DNA from: Enterobacterales bacterium
Lineage (GTDB): Bacteria > Pseudomonadota > Gammaproteobacteria > Enterobacterales > Kangiellaceae
Direction: 5' to 3'
DNA: 64,000 nucleotides
NCBI GenBank assembly: GCA_030949565.1
Contig: JAUZSK010000051.1
Location: forward strand, 62,001 to 126,000
The position numbers and the translations under genes are program-made. Below the pieces are notes generated by a model, which was given only the letters and a program-made list of their open reading frames with translations, was not told the DNA's origin and did no database searches. Below, one piece after another: positions 46,499 to 55,108 of this stretch; position 1 is the first letter of the stretch, and every line of letters starts with the position of its first letter.

Positions 46499-48195
46499 TT
46501 AAAAAGACGTACGACGATATTCGCGATATTCAGGCTTCCAAAAGCTCTTTTCAATACGGCTGGTCAATAAATCATCAGGAATATCAATTGCGACGCCCTC
46601 TTGCATCGCTTGTTTCGCGACTTTAAAAGCGATAGTTAGACTAACCTCTCGTATTTTTGATAGTGCCGGTAGTAACTCATCACCGTGACCAGTGACCATT
46701 GGTGAAGCCTCCGCAAGTGCTTCACTCGCCGCCATAAACATTGACTCAGTAATTCGGCTCGCTTTTGCGGCAATAACACCTAAACCGATACCTGGAAAAA
46801 TATAACTATTGTTACACTGAGCAATCTTATGTGTTTTAGCTTCAAACATAACCGGGTCGAAAGGGCTACCGGTCGCCACAATGGCATTACCATCGGTCCA
46901 TTCAATCACATCCTTAGGCTGCGCTTCGACTCTTGACGTGGGGTTAGATAAAGGCATGACAATCGGTTTACGGCAATGATCATACATGGATTTAATCACA
47001 GCCTCACTCATAAGCCCTGGTTGACCGGAAACACCGATCATGATGGTTGGTTTAGCCTGTTTGGCTAAATCTAATAGGCTAATACGCCCATCATCACTGC
47101 TACTCCAGTCCCCTACTTGCGACATAGGTTTAACGAAATCTTGTTGAAAATCCCTTAAACCTTCCGTTTTATCCGTCAGCAGCCCTTTACTGTTGGTTAA
47201 AAAGATCTGGTTTAGCGCCTGCTCTCGCGTAAGACCATCTTTAACCATATGCGCCACTATCTGTTGTGCGATACCACAACCGGCGGAACCAGCACCGGCA
47301 AACACCACACGATGGTCTTTAAGCGATGTATTTTGCGCACTACAGGCGGCTAATAAGGTGCCAACGGTGACACAAGCAGTGCCCTGAATATCGTCGTTAA
47401 AACAACACAGCTTATCTTGATATTTTTTAAGCAGTGGTGTGGCATTGCCCTGAGCGAAGTCCTCAAACTGTACGATGGCATAGGGCCAACGGTCAGTCAC
47501 CACTTTTATAAAACGGTCAACGAAATCAAAATACTCATCACCGGTGATACGCTTATGCCGCCACCCCATATACATAGGGTCATCAAGTAACTCTTGATTA
47601 TTAGTGCCGACATCAAGCGTAACCGGTAAACAATGCGCTGGACTAATGCCACCGCAAGCTGAATAAAGGGCTAATTTACCGATAGGGATCCCCATGCCAC
47701 CAATACCCTGATCGCCCAAACCTAAAATACGTTCACTGTCGGTCACCACGATCACTTTCACATTCTGTTTGGTCGCATTTTGTAAGGCATAGTCCATTCT
47801 TTCACGGTTTGGATAGGATAAGAAGATGCCACGCTTGCGACGATAGATGCGAGAAAACTGCTGGCAAGCAAGGCCTACGGTTGGGGTATAGATGATCGGC
47901 ATCATTTCTTCTAAATAACTACTAATAAGACTGTAATAAGCGTCTCATTGGTGTCTTGAATGTTTCTAAGATAAATGTGCTTATCAAGATCCTCTTCAAA
48001 CTGAGAATACTGCTCATAGGCTCGTAGCGTTTGTTCTTCAATGGTTTCTACCGCGTGCGGCAGCAATCCTTCAAGATTAAATATTTGTTTTTCTGTTTCG
48101 CTAAATGCACTCCCCTTATTAAGAAGTGGCGTTTCTAGCAGAATAGGGCCTGCATAACGAATATACAGAGGTCGTTTTTTATGATTGGTTGGCAT
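46499..48195 (-). pseudogene. maeA: NAD-dependent malic enzyme, one-base frameshift
   Basis: Two ORFs make one protein of ~565 residues, the size of E. coli MaeA/SfcA. The N-terminal piece (47911-48195) is [23 protein letters not shown]...[15 protein letters not shown]. The main piece has [43 protein letters not shown], the Rossmann motif [13 protein letters not shown] and [13 protein letters not shown] missing base near 47938 (CTTATTACAG for CTTTATTACAG) separates them; correction reads [18 protein letters not shown]. It decarboxylates malate to pyruvate with NAD. Confidence 0.9.
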
Positions 48196-48528
48196 AGCAT
48201 TTCACTTTTATCTTTGATTAATGATTAAATCGGCAGAATAGGTGCCTTTTGGCTCTTTTTGTTGTTTTGACTCTTTTGAAATGATGGAAACAGGTTGAGA
48301 TTATTCCTCTAAGGAATCCTATAATTTTAGTCCATTCAGAGCCACTAAACAAAAGACTTATCCCTTTTTGTTTCAATAAAATCAAAATACTTATAGCTTT
48401 AGCCTATTTGAGCACAAAAAAATCCAATTTTAGCCCAAACCCGTGTAACCTAAGCCTCTTTAAACAGTTGAATAGTCAATAGGTTTAATAAAACACATCA
48501 CCTTAAAACAATCAAAAAGGACAATTCC
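48196..48528. other. Intergenic region, maeA / peroxiredoxin (divergent)
   Basis: About 330 bases between divergent genes. I see no ORF or RNA I can support; it presumably holds both promoters. It is AT-rich with no strong inverted repeats. Confidence 0.5.
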
Positions 48529-49126
48529 GTGGCAACTTCAAGTAACCTCCCCAGCTTATCTCCATCAAAAAATATCCCTGACGCTGAGTTTGCTAGCTCT
48601 TTTGCTATTGAGCAACTGGGCCATAGCCAAACAACCACCAATGAATACCGGTCCAGCCATTGGTAGTAAACTACCGGCATTGGCAGTAGTAGATCAATTC
48701 GGTGACAAGCAACAACTATCCAACATTATGGGTGATCAAGGCGCCATTATCGTATTATTTCGTTCCGCCGATTGGTGCCCCTTCTGTAAACGTCATTTGC
48801 TTGAGCTCAATCCTGTGGTTAAGGATTTTAAAAAGCTTGGTTACGGGGTTATTGGCATCTCCTATGATAGCCCTAAAACCCTTAAGAGTTTTAGCCAGAG
48901 CAAAAAACTTAATTTCGCCTTACTTTCTGATCAAAATGTTGCTACCTTTAGCGCTTTTAATGTCCTAAACTCGGCCCATCAGCCTGGTCACAAACATTAT
49001 GGGATCCCTTATCCCGGTGTTATTGTGGTCGATGCTAACGGCATTGTGAAGCATACCTATTTTTTTGAAGGCTATAAAAAACGCGTAAAATTTAAAAAAC
49101 TGCTTAAACAGTTGGAACAAGGGTAA
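48529..49126 (+). pseudogene. Exported AhpC/TSA-type peroxiredoxin-like protein, one-base shift in the signal peptide
   Basis: The track ORF starts at a TTG inside a signal peptide (LLALLLLSNWAIA, cut before KQPP). With one A removed from the A6 run at 48567-48572, the frame joins a GTG at 48529 (AAAAAGGA upstream) encoding MATSSNLPSLSPSK followed by ISLTLSLLALLLL, a complete signal peptide. The mature domain is thioredoxin-fold: SADWCPFCKRHLLELNPVV (CxxC), GISYDSPKTLKSFS and GIPYPGVIVVDANGIV. It likely acts as a periplasmic thiol peroxidase or reductase; the CPFC motif allows either. Confidence 0.75.
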
Positions 49127-49287
49127 GGAAAGGAACTAGGAATAAATTTGATATACTAATAAACTGATTAAGCGATCAAACGGGGTGATTACTTCAGATT
49201 GTTCAATTTCTGCGGATTTAGCCTTGTTATCCCCTACGCCATAGTAGAAAATAGCCATCTTGTTTCATTCTATGATGGTCTTTTTAT

Positions 49288-51525
49288 TTGTCGTCTTCCG
49301 CCACATTACAGGATACCAATATCGAGACGCAATTTTTAAGTGTGGCGATTAATGTACCTCTGCGTCGTCTATTTGAGTATTCCTTTAGGCTTGATAGTGC
49401 AATAGCACCACAGATTGGCATGCGGGTTGAGGTACTGTTTGCCGGAAGGGTTAAAATAGGCATCATCCTCAAAGTGTCTAGCAAAGCACAGTTTGATCGC
49501 AACAAAATAAAACCTATTCAACGGCTGTTAGAAGCCTTCCCCATCGCTAGTCCATCTTTACTCGCTATTTATGATTGGATGCAAAAGTATTATCACGCGC
49601 CGCCGGGGGAAATTTGGCAAACTTTGCTACCAAACAAACTGCTTAAAGGTGAAGACTGCCAACTTAAAAGAAGTAGTGTTTGGCGTATTACATCGCAAGG
49701 ACAGGAGATTCTGCAACAAAATAAACTCCCTAAAAAGGCAGTACAACAACACAAAATACTGCACCTTTTAAATCAAACCGAACAAGGCATTGCCCATGAC
49801 TCGCTAAAATATTTTGCCATCAGTCACAGCAGTATGAAAAGCCTGGCCGGTAAAAAGTACGTCGAGAAGACCTTCACACAAACAATCATCTCCTCGAAGT
49901 TGCAGTTTCAACAACAAGATTTACAACTTAACACTGAGCAATCAGAAGCCATCAAATCCGTTTGTGAAAAACTAGACCGATACCAAAGCTGGTTGCTTTT
50001 TGGCGTTACCGCTAGTGGTAAAACGGAAGTTTACATTCGTATTATTTGGCAAATCATCAAGCAGGGTAAACAAGCTTTATTGCTGGTTCCTGAGATAGGG
50101 CTTACGCCGCAAACGGTTAAGCGTTTTGCTGATCGTTTTAATACAAAGATAGAGCTACTTCACTCAGCGATTAGCGATCAACAAAGGTTGCAAGTGTGGC
50201 TTAAAGCCCAGTCTGGGGAAGCTAAAATAATTATCGGAACACGTTCAGCTTTATTTGTTCCTATGAAACACCCTGGCATTATTATTATTGATGAAGAGCA
50301 TGATTTATCCTTTAGACAGCAACAGGGCTTTCGCTATTCAGCACGTGATATCGCCATGGTTCGAGGGCATATAGAATCAATCCCAGTGCTGCTCGGCAGC
50401 GCCACTCCCTCCATTGAAACCTTAGCCAATGTTGACAAGGGTAAGATCAAACAACTCAGCCTAAGACACAAGGCTATGACCGCACAGCAACTTAAATATC
50501 GAGTGATCGATCTTAAAAATCAATCCATGCGCCAAGGATTATCGCTTGAGTTAATTCAAGTCATCCAGCATCATCTCAAACAACAAGGGCAAGTCTTATT
50601 GTTTTTAAATAGGCGCGGTTATTCGCCGGTGTTGTTATGTCATCTCTGTGGTTGGAGTAGCGAATGTAAGCGCTGTGAAAGTCATTTCACCTATCACCAT
50701 GCGAGCCAGTATTTACAATGCCATCATTGTGGGTCCAGTCGCCGCGCACCAGACACCTGCCCCCAGTGCTCCGGACAACAAATGGTTCCGGTTGGGCTAG
50801 GAACTGAACGCTTAGAAGAATCCGTGCAGCAAATATTTAGCCATGCAAAAATTAGACGGATTGATCGAGATACCACAAGAAAAAAACAAGCAATGGATAA
50901 CTATGTTGAAGAAATTAAAAGCGGTGAAGTTGATCTATTAATTGGTACTCAAATGCTCGCTAAAGGGCATCATTTTCCAAAAGTAACACTGGTTGCACTA
51001 GTGGATATGGACGGCGCACTTTATAGTAGTGATTTTCGAGCACCTGAATTTGCCGCGCAGCTGATTACCCAAGTCTCTGGTCGTGCCGGGCGCAGTGATC
51101 AGCAAGGTGAGGTGGTGATTCAAACACATCATATAGAGCACCCGATGTTATCTCAAATTATTCAACAAGGCTATTCCGCATTCGCCAAACAATGTATAGC
51201 AGAAAGAAAACAAACTCTGCTACCACCTTTTTCATATCACGCTTTATTTCAAGCAGAGGCTCCACAAATTCCTGCAGTAAAACAATTTTTACATGAAGCA
51301 AAAAACATACTCAATCAATACCACACGACGCAAGTCGACTTACTAGGTCCAGTACCATCTTTTTATACAAAAAAAGCCGGTAAATATCGCTACCAACTGT
51401 TTTTAGAATCCGCTAACCGCAAACAATTGCATCAACTTTTAGCCAAATCAATCAGCCAGATTGAACAATTAAAATCGTCCACACGTGTTAGGTGGCGATT
51501 AGAAGTTGATCCCATTTCCGATTAG
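49288..51525 (+). CDS. priA: Primosomal replication restart helicase PriA
   Basis: 745 residues. N-terminal 3'-end-binding domain (INVPLRRLFEYSF), Walker A in GVTASGKTEVYIRI, DEEHD helicase motif II, GSATPSIETL, and the paired zinc-binding cysteines (CHLCGWSSECKRC ... CHHCGSS ... CPQC). The C-terminal DEAH-like LIGTQMLAKGHHFP and QVSGRAGRS are intact. The only in-frame upstream start is the TTG at 49288; a GTG at the SVAINVPL segment is an alternative nearer the family N-terminus. Restarts stalled replication forks. Confidence 0.96.
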   Translation: MSSSATLQDTNIETQFLSVAINVPLRRLFEYSFRLDSAIAPQIGMRVEVLFAGRVKIGIILKVSSKAQFDRNKIKPIQRLLEAFPIASPSLLAIYDWMQKYYHAPPGEIWQTLLPNKLLKGEDCQLKRSSVWRITSQGQEILQQNKLPKKAVQQHKILHLLNQTEQGIAHDSLKYFAISHSSMKSLAGKKYVEKTFTQTIISSKLQFQQQDLQLNTEQSEAIKSVCEKLDRYQSWLLFGVTASGKTEVYIRIIWQIIKQGKQALLLVPEIGLTPQTVKRFADRFNTKIELLHSAISDQQRLQVWLKAQSGEAKIIIGTRSALFVPMKHPGIIIIDEEHDLSFRQQQGFRYSARDIAMVRGHIESIPVLLGSATPSIETLANVDKGKIKQLSLRHKAMTAQQLKYRVIDLKNQSMRQGLSLELIQVIQHHLKQQGQVLLFLNRRGYSPVLLCHLCGWSSECKRCESHFTYHHASQYLQCHHCGSSRRAPDTCPQCSGQQMVPVGLGTERLEESVQQIFSHAKIRRIDRDTTRKKQAMDNYVEEIKSGEVDLLIGTQMLAKGHHFPKVTLVALVDMDGALYSSDFRAPEFAAQLITQVSGRAGRSDQQGEVVIQTHHIEHPMLSQIIQQGYSAFAKQCIAERKQTLLPPFSYHALFQAEAPQIPAVKQFLHEAKNILNQYHTTQVDLLGPVPSFYTKKAGKYRYQLFLESANRKQLHQLLAKSISQIEQLKSSTRVRWRLEVDPISD

Positions 51526-51589
51526 CTGCGTTGGTTAAACTACCAGTAAATTAGGATTCAGTTGGGTTTCATGATAATGGTTTTACCGG

Positions 51590-51613
51590 TTAACCAGTAT
51601 TATTGCTGGTTAA
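51590..51613. promoter_or_regulatory. Perfect 8-bp inverted repeat after priA
   Basis: TTAACCAG, 8-nt spacer, CTGGTTAA, about 65 bp after priA and 80 bp before the small exported protein. There is no T-run, so it looks more like an operator than a terminator. A partial repeat of TTACCGG motifs surrounds it. Regulator unknown. Confidence 0.35.
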
Positions 51614-51694
51614 ATTGATTTACCGGCGGTTGGATTGCCTTTACTGACTGGATAGCCATTTAGTCAAACACAATTTTATTCGGAGAAATCAGTT

Positions 51695-52014
51695 ATGAAA
51701 ATAAAATTATATTGATATCCCTTAGTTTAAGCGGTGCGCTACTTGCTAAAGATGGATTTAAATACCGTAAACTAAAGCCAGCTGAACCACCCTGCCTTTT
51801 TTTACTTGACGAAGATACCGGACAACCTACAGGTAACCCTGTTAACACTCCTTGCGCTTTAGGTACTGTGTCAGTCAAACCCGGACAAAGCGTCAACCCA
51901 GCATTACGAAAAAAGTATGGCCAAGGCAATGATATTCGAGTTCGTAAAAAGCCCAGACGTAAACTAATGAAACCTAAAGGTATTGAAAAATCAGATATTA
52001 AAAGATTCTTCTAG
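51695..52014 (+). pseudogene. Small basic exported protein, one-base shift in the signal peptide
   Basis: The ATG at 51695 (GGAGAAAT upstream) encodes MKIKL and then hits a stop. Adding one base (TTATATTG to TTAATATTG) joins it to the track ORF as MKIKLILISLSLSGALLAKDG, a typical signal peptide. The mature ~90 residues are lysine/proline rich, with two cysteines (PPCLFLLDEDTGQPTGN, TPCALGTVSVKPG) and a basic tail (RVRKKPRRKLMKPKG). No family is recognised. A terminator follows. Confidence 0.55.
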
Positions 52015-52043
52015 CGATGGGAAAGGTTAAGGTACTAACTGCT

Positions 52044-52079
52044 AAAAAAGGAGCGCCTGTTTAGAGTCGTTCCTTTTTT
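52044..52079 (+). terminator. Terminator after the small exported protein
   Basis: AAAAAAGGA pairs with TCCTTTTTT, with a weak GCG/CGT extension. The T-rich 3' arm doubles as the U-tract. About 30 bp after the stop. Confidence 0.65.
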
Positions 52080-52104
52080 AGTTAAATCAATTAAATTTAC
52101 TAGC

Positions 52105-52188
52105 TCACTTGTCAGTTTGACCTTTTGCCGTTTGTTTTTCTGGTAGCAACGCCGTAATAAAAGCACCTAGTCCTATATATAATAGCAT
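52105..52188 (-). CDS. Possible 27-residue membrane peptide
   Basis: Too short for the track. It begins MLLYIGLGAFITALLP, a potential membrane helix, and ends in a polar lysine-containing tail (EKQTAKGQTDK). AGGA lies close upstream of the ATG. It could be a genuine small membrane protein or chance; it has no neighbour on the same strand to support it. Confidence 0.25.
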   Translation of the reverse strand: MLLYIGLGAFITALLPEKQTAKGQTDK

Positions 52189-52338
52189 TATCCTAACCTA
52201 ATCTTAGCAATGATTGCTACATGCTATCGGGAATGCCGGAATATTACAAGAATACAATTATCAGCCTTTCAATTAAAGCCAGCCAATCGATGGGCTATCA
52301 TAAAAATTATTTATCAATATATTTATAAACACCTATCT

Positions 52339-53448
52339 TTATTTAATCCAGCTCCGCTTTTGTAATTCTTCTCTTAATCGTTGCAAAGCTAATTTTTCAC
52401 TCGCGTCATAATTGCTTAAACCTAAGGTCCATAAATAATATTTAAAGGAATTTTCATTGGCTTGTCCGCTCATACCAAAATCAATTACCCATTGATCAAC
52501 CGTCGCTTCATCGACATCATACTGCCATGAAAAATCAATCAGATTAATACGGCTGATGTACTTATCCCATGCATTAAATACTGCTGAAATGAAATCTGCT
52601 TGGGTTAGTTCACTCGAATTATTAACGCTGCTTGAAGGGTAGCCACATTCTTGTAATAAGATCGGTTTACCACTAATGCTATTTGCCATTAAGTCAAAAT
52701 CGGCTTCTATGCTAAAAGTAGAACGCACTGTAAAATCTGAATTTAGCGGATAATAGGTTAATACCGCACTATCTAGATCCGGTAATAGATTAAGATATAA
52801 ATTTTTTGAATCGCGATTGGTTAATGCCGAGAATTGAATAATACTGCTGACCTCAATCCCTGCGCCCCACAAACTTTCTATTTTTGCTTTGGCAGCGACA
52901 AAAAAAGTTTGCCACTGCGACCACTTAGTTGCATCTAGCCCTAAATTAGCATCAATTTCATTGCCTACATGGATCCATTTTAGTTTTCCGCTAGAATTCA
53001 AACTTGGAAAAATACTGTGAAGATGAATAAGAAAATTCTCAAATGCGTTAATCACCGCAGGATCATCAAATGCTAAACCAGTTAAATCAGCGGGTAATCT
53101 CGGTCCTGGCGTATCTAAAGGGCGTAATACAAGTGTTAAATTGGCGTTTTGTTGTGGATAAAAACTTTCAATAATATTAGCAATCGTATCGTCATAATTA
53201 CCAACAGTTGGCTCCAGCAATAGCCAATCGAGAGATACGGATACCTCTCTGACACCTAAGCTCACTGCTTGGTTATAAGCTGACGCATAGGTGGCCGCAG
53301 GCACCTCCTTGACATCCATACCTAAGACTCTATTACCCTGAGCAACCGATGATTGTCCTGGTGGAACAGAAGTATCCAAACTTGCGCCGCCTCCACAGCC
53401 TAAAAAGCCGAGCAGGAAAATAGAAATAGAACTGAGTCTTAGAGACAT
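52339..53448 (-). CDS. Lipoprotein with glycoside-hydrolase-like TIM barrel
   Basis: 369 residues. The signal peptide ends in a lipobox-like FLGC followed by GGGAS. The body fits a clan GH-A (beta/alpha)8 barrel: REVSVSLDWLLLEP at an early strand, the acid/base-type KWIHVGNEIDAN after strand 4 and a nucleophile-type KPILLQECGYPSS after strand 7. FSWQYDVDE is a plausible strand-8 segment. I cannot assign the family number or substrate. It stands alone on the minus strand, with the candidate Csr-type RNA upstream. Confidence 0.65.
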   Translation of the reverse strand: MSLRLSSISIFLLGFLGCGGGASLDTSVPPGQSSVAQGNRVLGMDVKEVPAATYASAYNQAVSLGVREVSVSLDWLLLEPTVGNYDDTIANIIESFYPQQNANLTLVLRPLDTPGPRLPADLTGLAFDDPAVINAFENFLIHLHSIFPSLNSSGKLKWIHVGNEIDANLGLDATKWSQWQTFFVAAKAKIESLWGAGIEVSSIIQFSALTNRDSKNLYLNLLPDLDSAVLTYYPLNSDFTVRSTFSIEADFDLMANSISGKPILLQECGYPSSSVNNSSELTQADFISAVFNAWDKYISRINLIDFSWQYDVDEATVDQWVIDFGMSGQANENSFKYYLWTLGLSNYDASEKLALQRLREELQKRSWIK

Positions 53449-53667
53449 AACATCACCCGAATTATCCTACTTTATAAGAAAAATGAAATCTTTCGGCTCA
53501 TTATAGACCGAATAGGATAAGAATTTTGCTGAATGGATAACAGATTGGGTAAAATCTAAGTAGATTGATGCCAAGGATATTTTTAAAGGCATAATTTTGC
53601 ATTTTAATTAGTTATAGGTATTTCAAAGACAACTTAGGATACAAGAAAGCGTACTTTTTAGCAGGCA

Positions 53668-53807
53668 AAAGAAAGGGCGATAAAATCGCCCATATCCGTT
53701 TCTTCATCCGATGAAAAATTCGCTCCCTGCTATGTCCCTATTTATCAAATCCTTGATAAGAGCTCCTTGCTCTTGTTCCTTTATTCCGGCGTCTTCCCTG
53801 TCGCTTG
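53668..53807 (-). ncRNA. Candidate CsrB/RsmY/RsmZ-type CsrA-sequestering small RNA
   Basis: On the minus strand nine GGA motifs occur within ~105 nt, seven of them in the ANGGA form bound by CsrA/RsmA (for example CAGGGAAG, AAAGGAAC, CAAGGAGC, CAAGGATT, TAGGGACA, CAGGGAGC, ACGGATA). Several fall in hairpin loops: GAGC-AAGGA-GCTC, TATCAA-GGAT-TTGATA and TTCAT-CGG-ATGAA. The RNA ends in a clean terminator (GGGCGA-TTTTA-TCGCCC then TTTCTTTT). A promoter (TTGCTA-16-TATTCT) gives a ~140-nt transcript, in the size range of RsmY/RsmZ. No ORF competes. It would titrate CsrA and so control translation genome-wide. Ends are predicted, not mapped. Confidence 0.82.
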
Positions 53808-53813
53808 ATAGAT

Positions 53814-53841
53814 AGAATAGTCGAATAAAAAGCTTTAGCAA
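53814..53841 (-). promoter_or_regulatory. Sigma-70 promoter of the candidate Csr RNA
   Basis: Minus strand -35 TTGCTA (53841-53836), 16-bp spacer, -10 TATTCT (53819-53814). The transcription start is expected near 53807. Confidence 0.55.
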
Positions 53842-53989
53842 CCCAGTATTTTAAAATATTTTGGGCTATATTAGGATTTTCTTATGTAGAAAATTACTCT
53901 ATTATCTTATTATTCAATGATTTAAGCTATTTTTTGACCTCCTACGGTCATTTGTCTTACAGTCAAAATGGTGTATTTCCCTAGTCAAT

Positions 53990-54006
53990 TGCAGAGATCT
54001 CGCACA
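53990..54006 (-). promoter_or_regulatory. GacA/UvrY-like upstream palindrome
   Basis: Minus strand TGTGCGAGATCTCTGCA, centred on the perfect palindrome GAGATCTC. It resembles the inverted-repeat UvrY site described upstream of enterobacterial csrB (TGTGAGAGATCTCTTACA). It lies about 190 bp upstream of the predicted RNA start, a distal position like that reported for csrB. Assignment to a GacA/UvrY orthologue is inference. Confidence 0.6.
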
Positions 54007-54154
54007 CCAACTATGGACAATGTCTCACAAGTTGTTAGTACCTACTAACCAAATTAAACTTTAATTTAGCTTAAAACTTGACAAAAACCACTTATTTGAG
54101 TAGTGTTTATACGCCTAGTAAATATGTCTAACCTCCATTTTGAGGATATTAAAT

Positions 54155-55108
54155 ATGCTTCCCCTTATAAAAGTTATTGCTCATCAGAGCCCCCAAGTTC
54201 AAATTCAACAGCTAGTTGATGCGCTCTATCAATTTATGGAGCAATCATCAATCGCACAAAATAGGGCCCGATGTTATATTCAATGGATGCTTCAATTATC
54301 CAGATTTCATAATTTTCAGCATCCTTCTGATCTCTGTCAATCCGATATAGAGACCTATTTATCCTCTCTAGCGATCGATGGCAGCTACTCCCCTCAAACT
54401 CAACAACAAGCCGTTAACGCCTTTTACTTTTTGTATGAACACTTTCTACAAATTCCACTGCCTAATCTCCGCTACTCACAAATCAAAAATCGTCGCAGTT
54501 TTAACGACCGATTTGGCGCAGCAAATTGTCAAAAAATAGTAGCCCTTTTAAAGCCAACCAGCCGATTAATTGCTGAATTAGCACTTTTAGGTAAGCTTAA
54601 GTTACCGCAGGTTGTGAAATTAAGACTTGCTGATGTTGATATTAAAGCTAACCGCATTGCGGTACGTGACGCTCAAGGTAAAACAGCCTTTTGTTTAGCT
54701 ATCCCACTCAAATTAATATTGGATCTTCGAATCCAGTTAATGCGAGTAAAGCAATCAAGTAATGAATTCGCTGGTTTAAATAATTTATCCAATAGTAAAG
54801 CATTGCTATTCCCTTTAATGAATCAAGCAAATAATAGCCAATCATCACGATCCATGCTGTTACTATTGGTCAAAAACGATATTAAGATAGCGATCGCTAA
54901 CTATGCTCAGCAGAACCAACAGAAAAATAGAAAGAAAGTGCCTCAAGTCCTATCACGGAGTTTATTAGGTGGGCTTTCAGCTTCGTCAAAGCTCTATCGT
55001 GCCTCTACGCGGTTAGAAAAGGAATCAATTAACAAGGACCGGCAAATAGCCTTTCAGTTGGATACAGTTTTTTCACAAGCTCAGCAGTACAAAAGAGGAG
55101 CAGCTTAA
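54155..55108 (+). CDS. Integrase-like protein lacking the recombinase catalytic residues
   Basis: 317 residues from the ATG at 54155 (MLPLIKVIAH), 8 nt after TGAGGA; the track TTG start overlaps that site. Residues ~15-110 look like the N-terminal SAM-like core-binding domain of integron-type tyrosine recombinases (YIQWMLQLSRFHNFQHP, SPQTQQQAVNAFYFLYEHFL, then FNDRFGAANCQKIVALL). The next segment (LALLGKLKLPQVVKLRLADVDIKANRIAV) aligns with the catalytic-domain start, but the expected arginine of the RISE-like motif is a lysine (KLPQ). I find no H-x-x-R and no C-terminal tyrosine motif. It is therefore a derived DNA-binding protein or a decayed recombinase, though the frame is open and has a good start. 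Confidence 0.6.
   Translation: MLPLIKVIAHQSPQVQIQQLVDALYQFMEQSSIAQNRARCYIQWMLQLSRFHNFQHPSDLCQSDIETYLSSLAIDGSYSPQTQQQAVNAFYFLYEHFLQIPLPNLRYSQIKNRRSFNDRFGAANCQKIVALLKPTSRLIAELALLGKLKLPQVVKLRLADVDIKANRIAVRDAQGKTAFCLAIPLKLILDLRIQLMRVKQSSNEFAGLNNLSNSKALLFPLMNQANNSQSSRSMLLLLVKNDIKIAIANYAQQNQQKNRKKVPQVLSRSLLGGLSASSKLYRASTRLEKESINKDRQIAFQLDTVFSQAQQYKRGAA

Noticed and set aside
48498-48680. 60-residue minus-strand ORF overlapping the peroxiredoxin signal region
   Set aside because: Antisense to a clear signal peptide plus thioredoxin fold; no ribosome site.
53641-53820. GGA-rich gap considered as a degenerate protein gene
   Set aside because: No open frame of useful length on either strand; hairpins plus terminator and promoter fit an RNA better.
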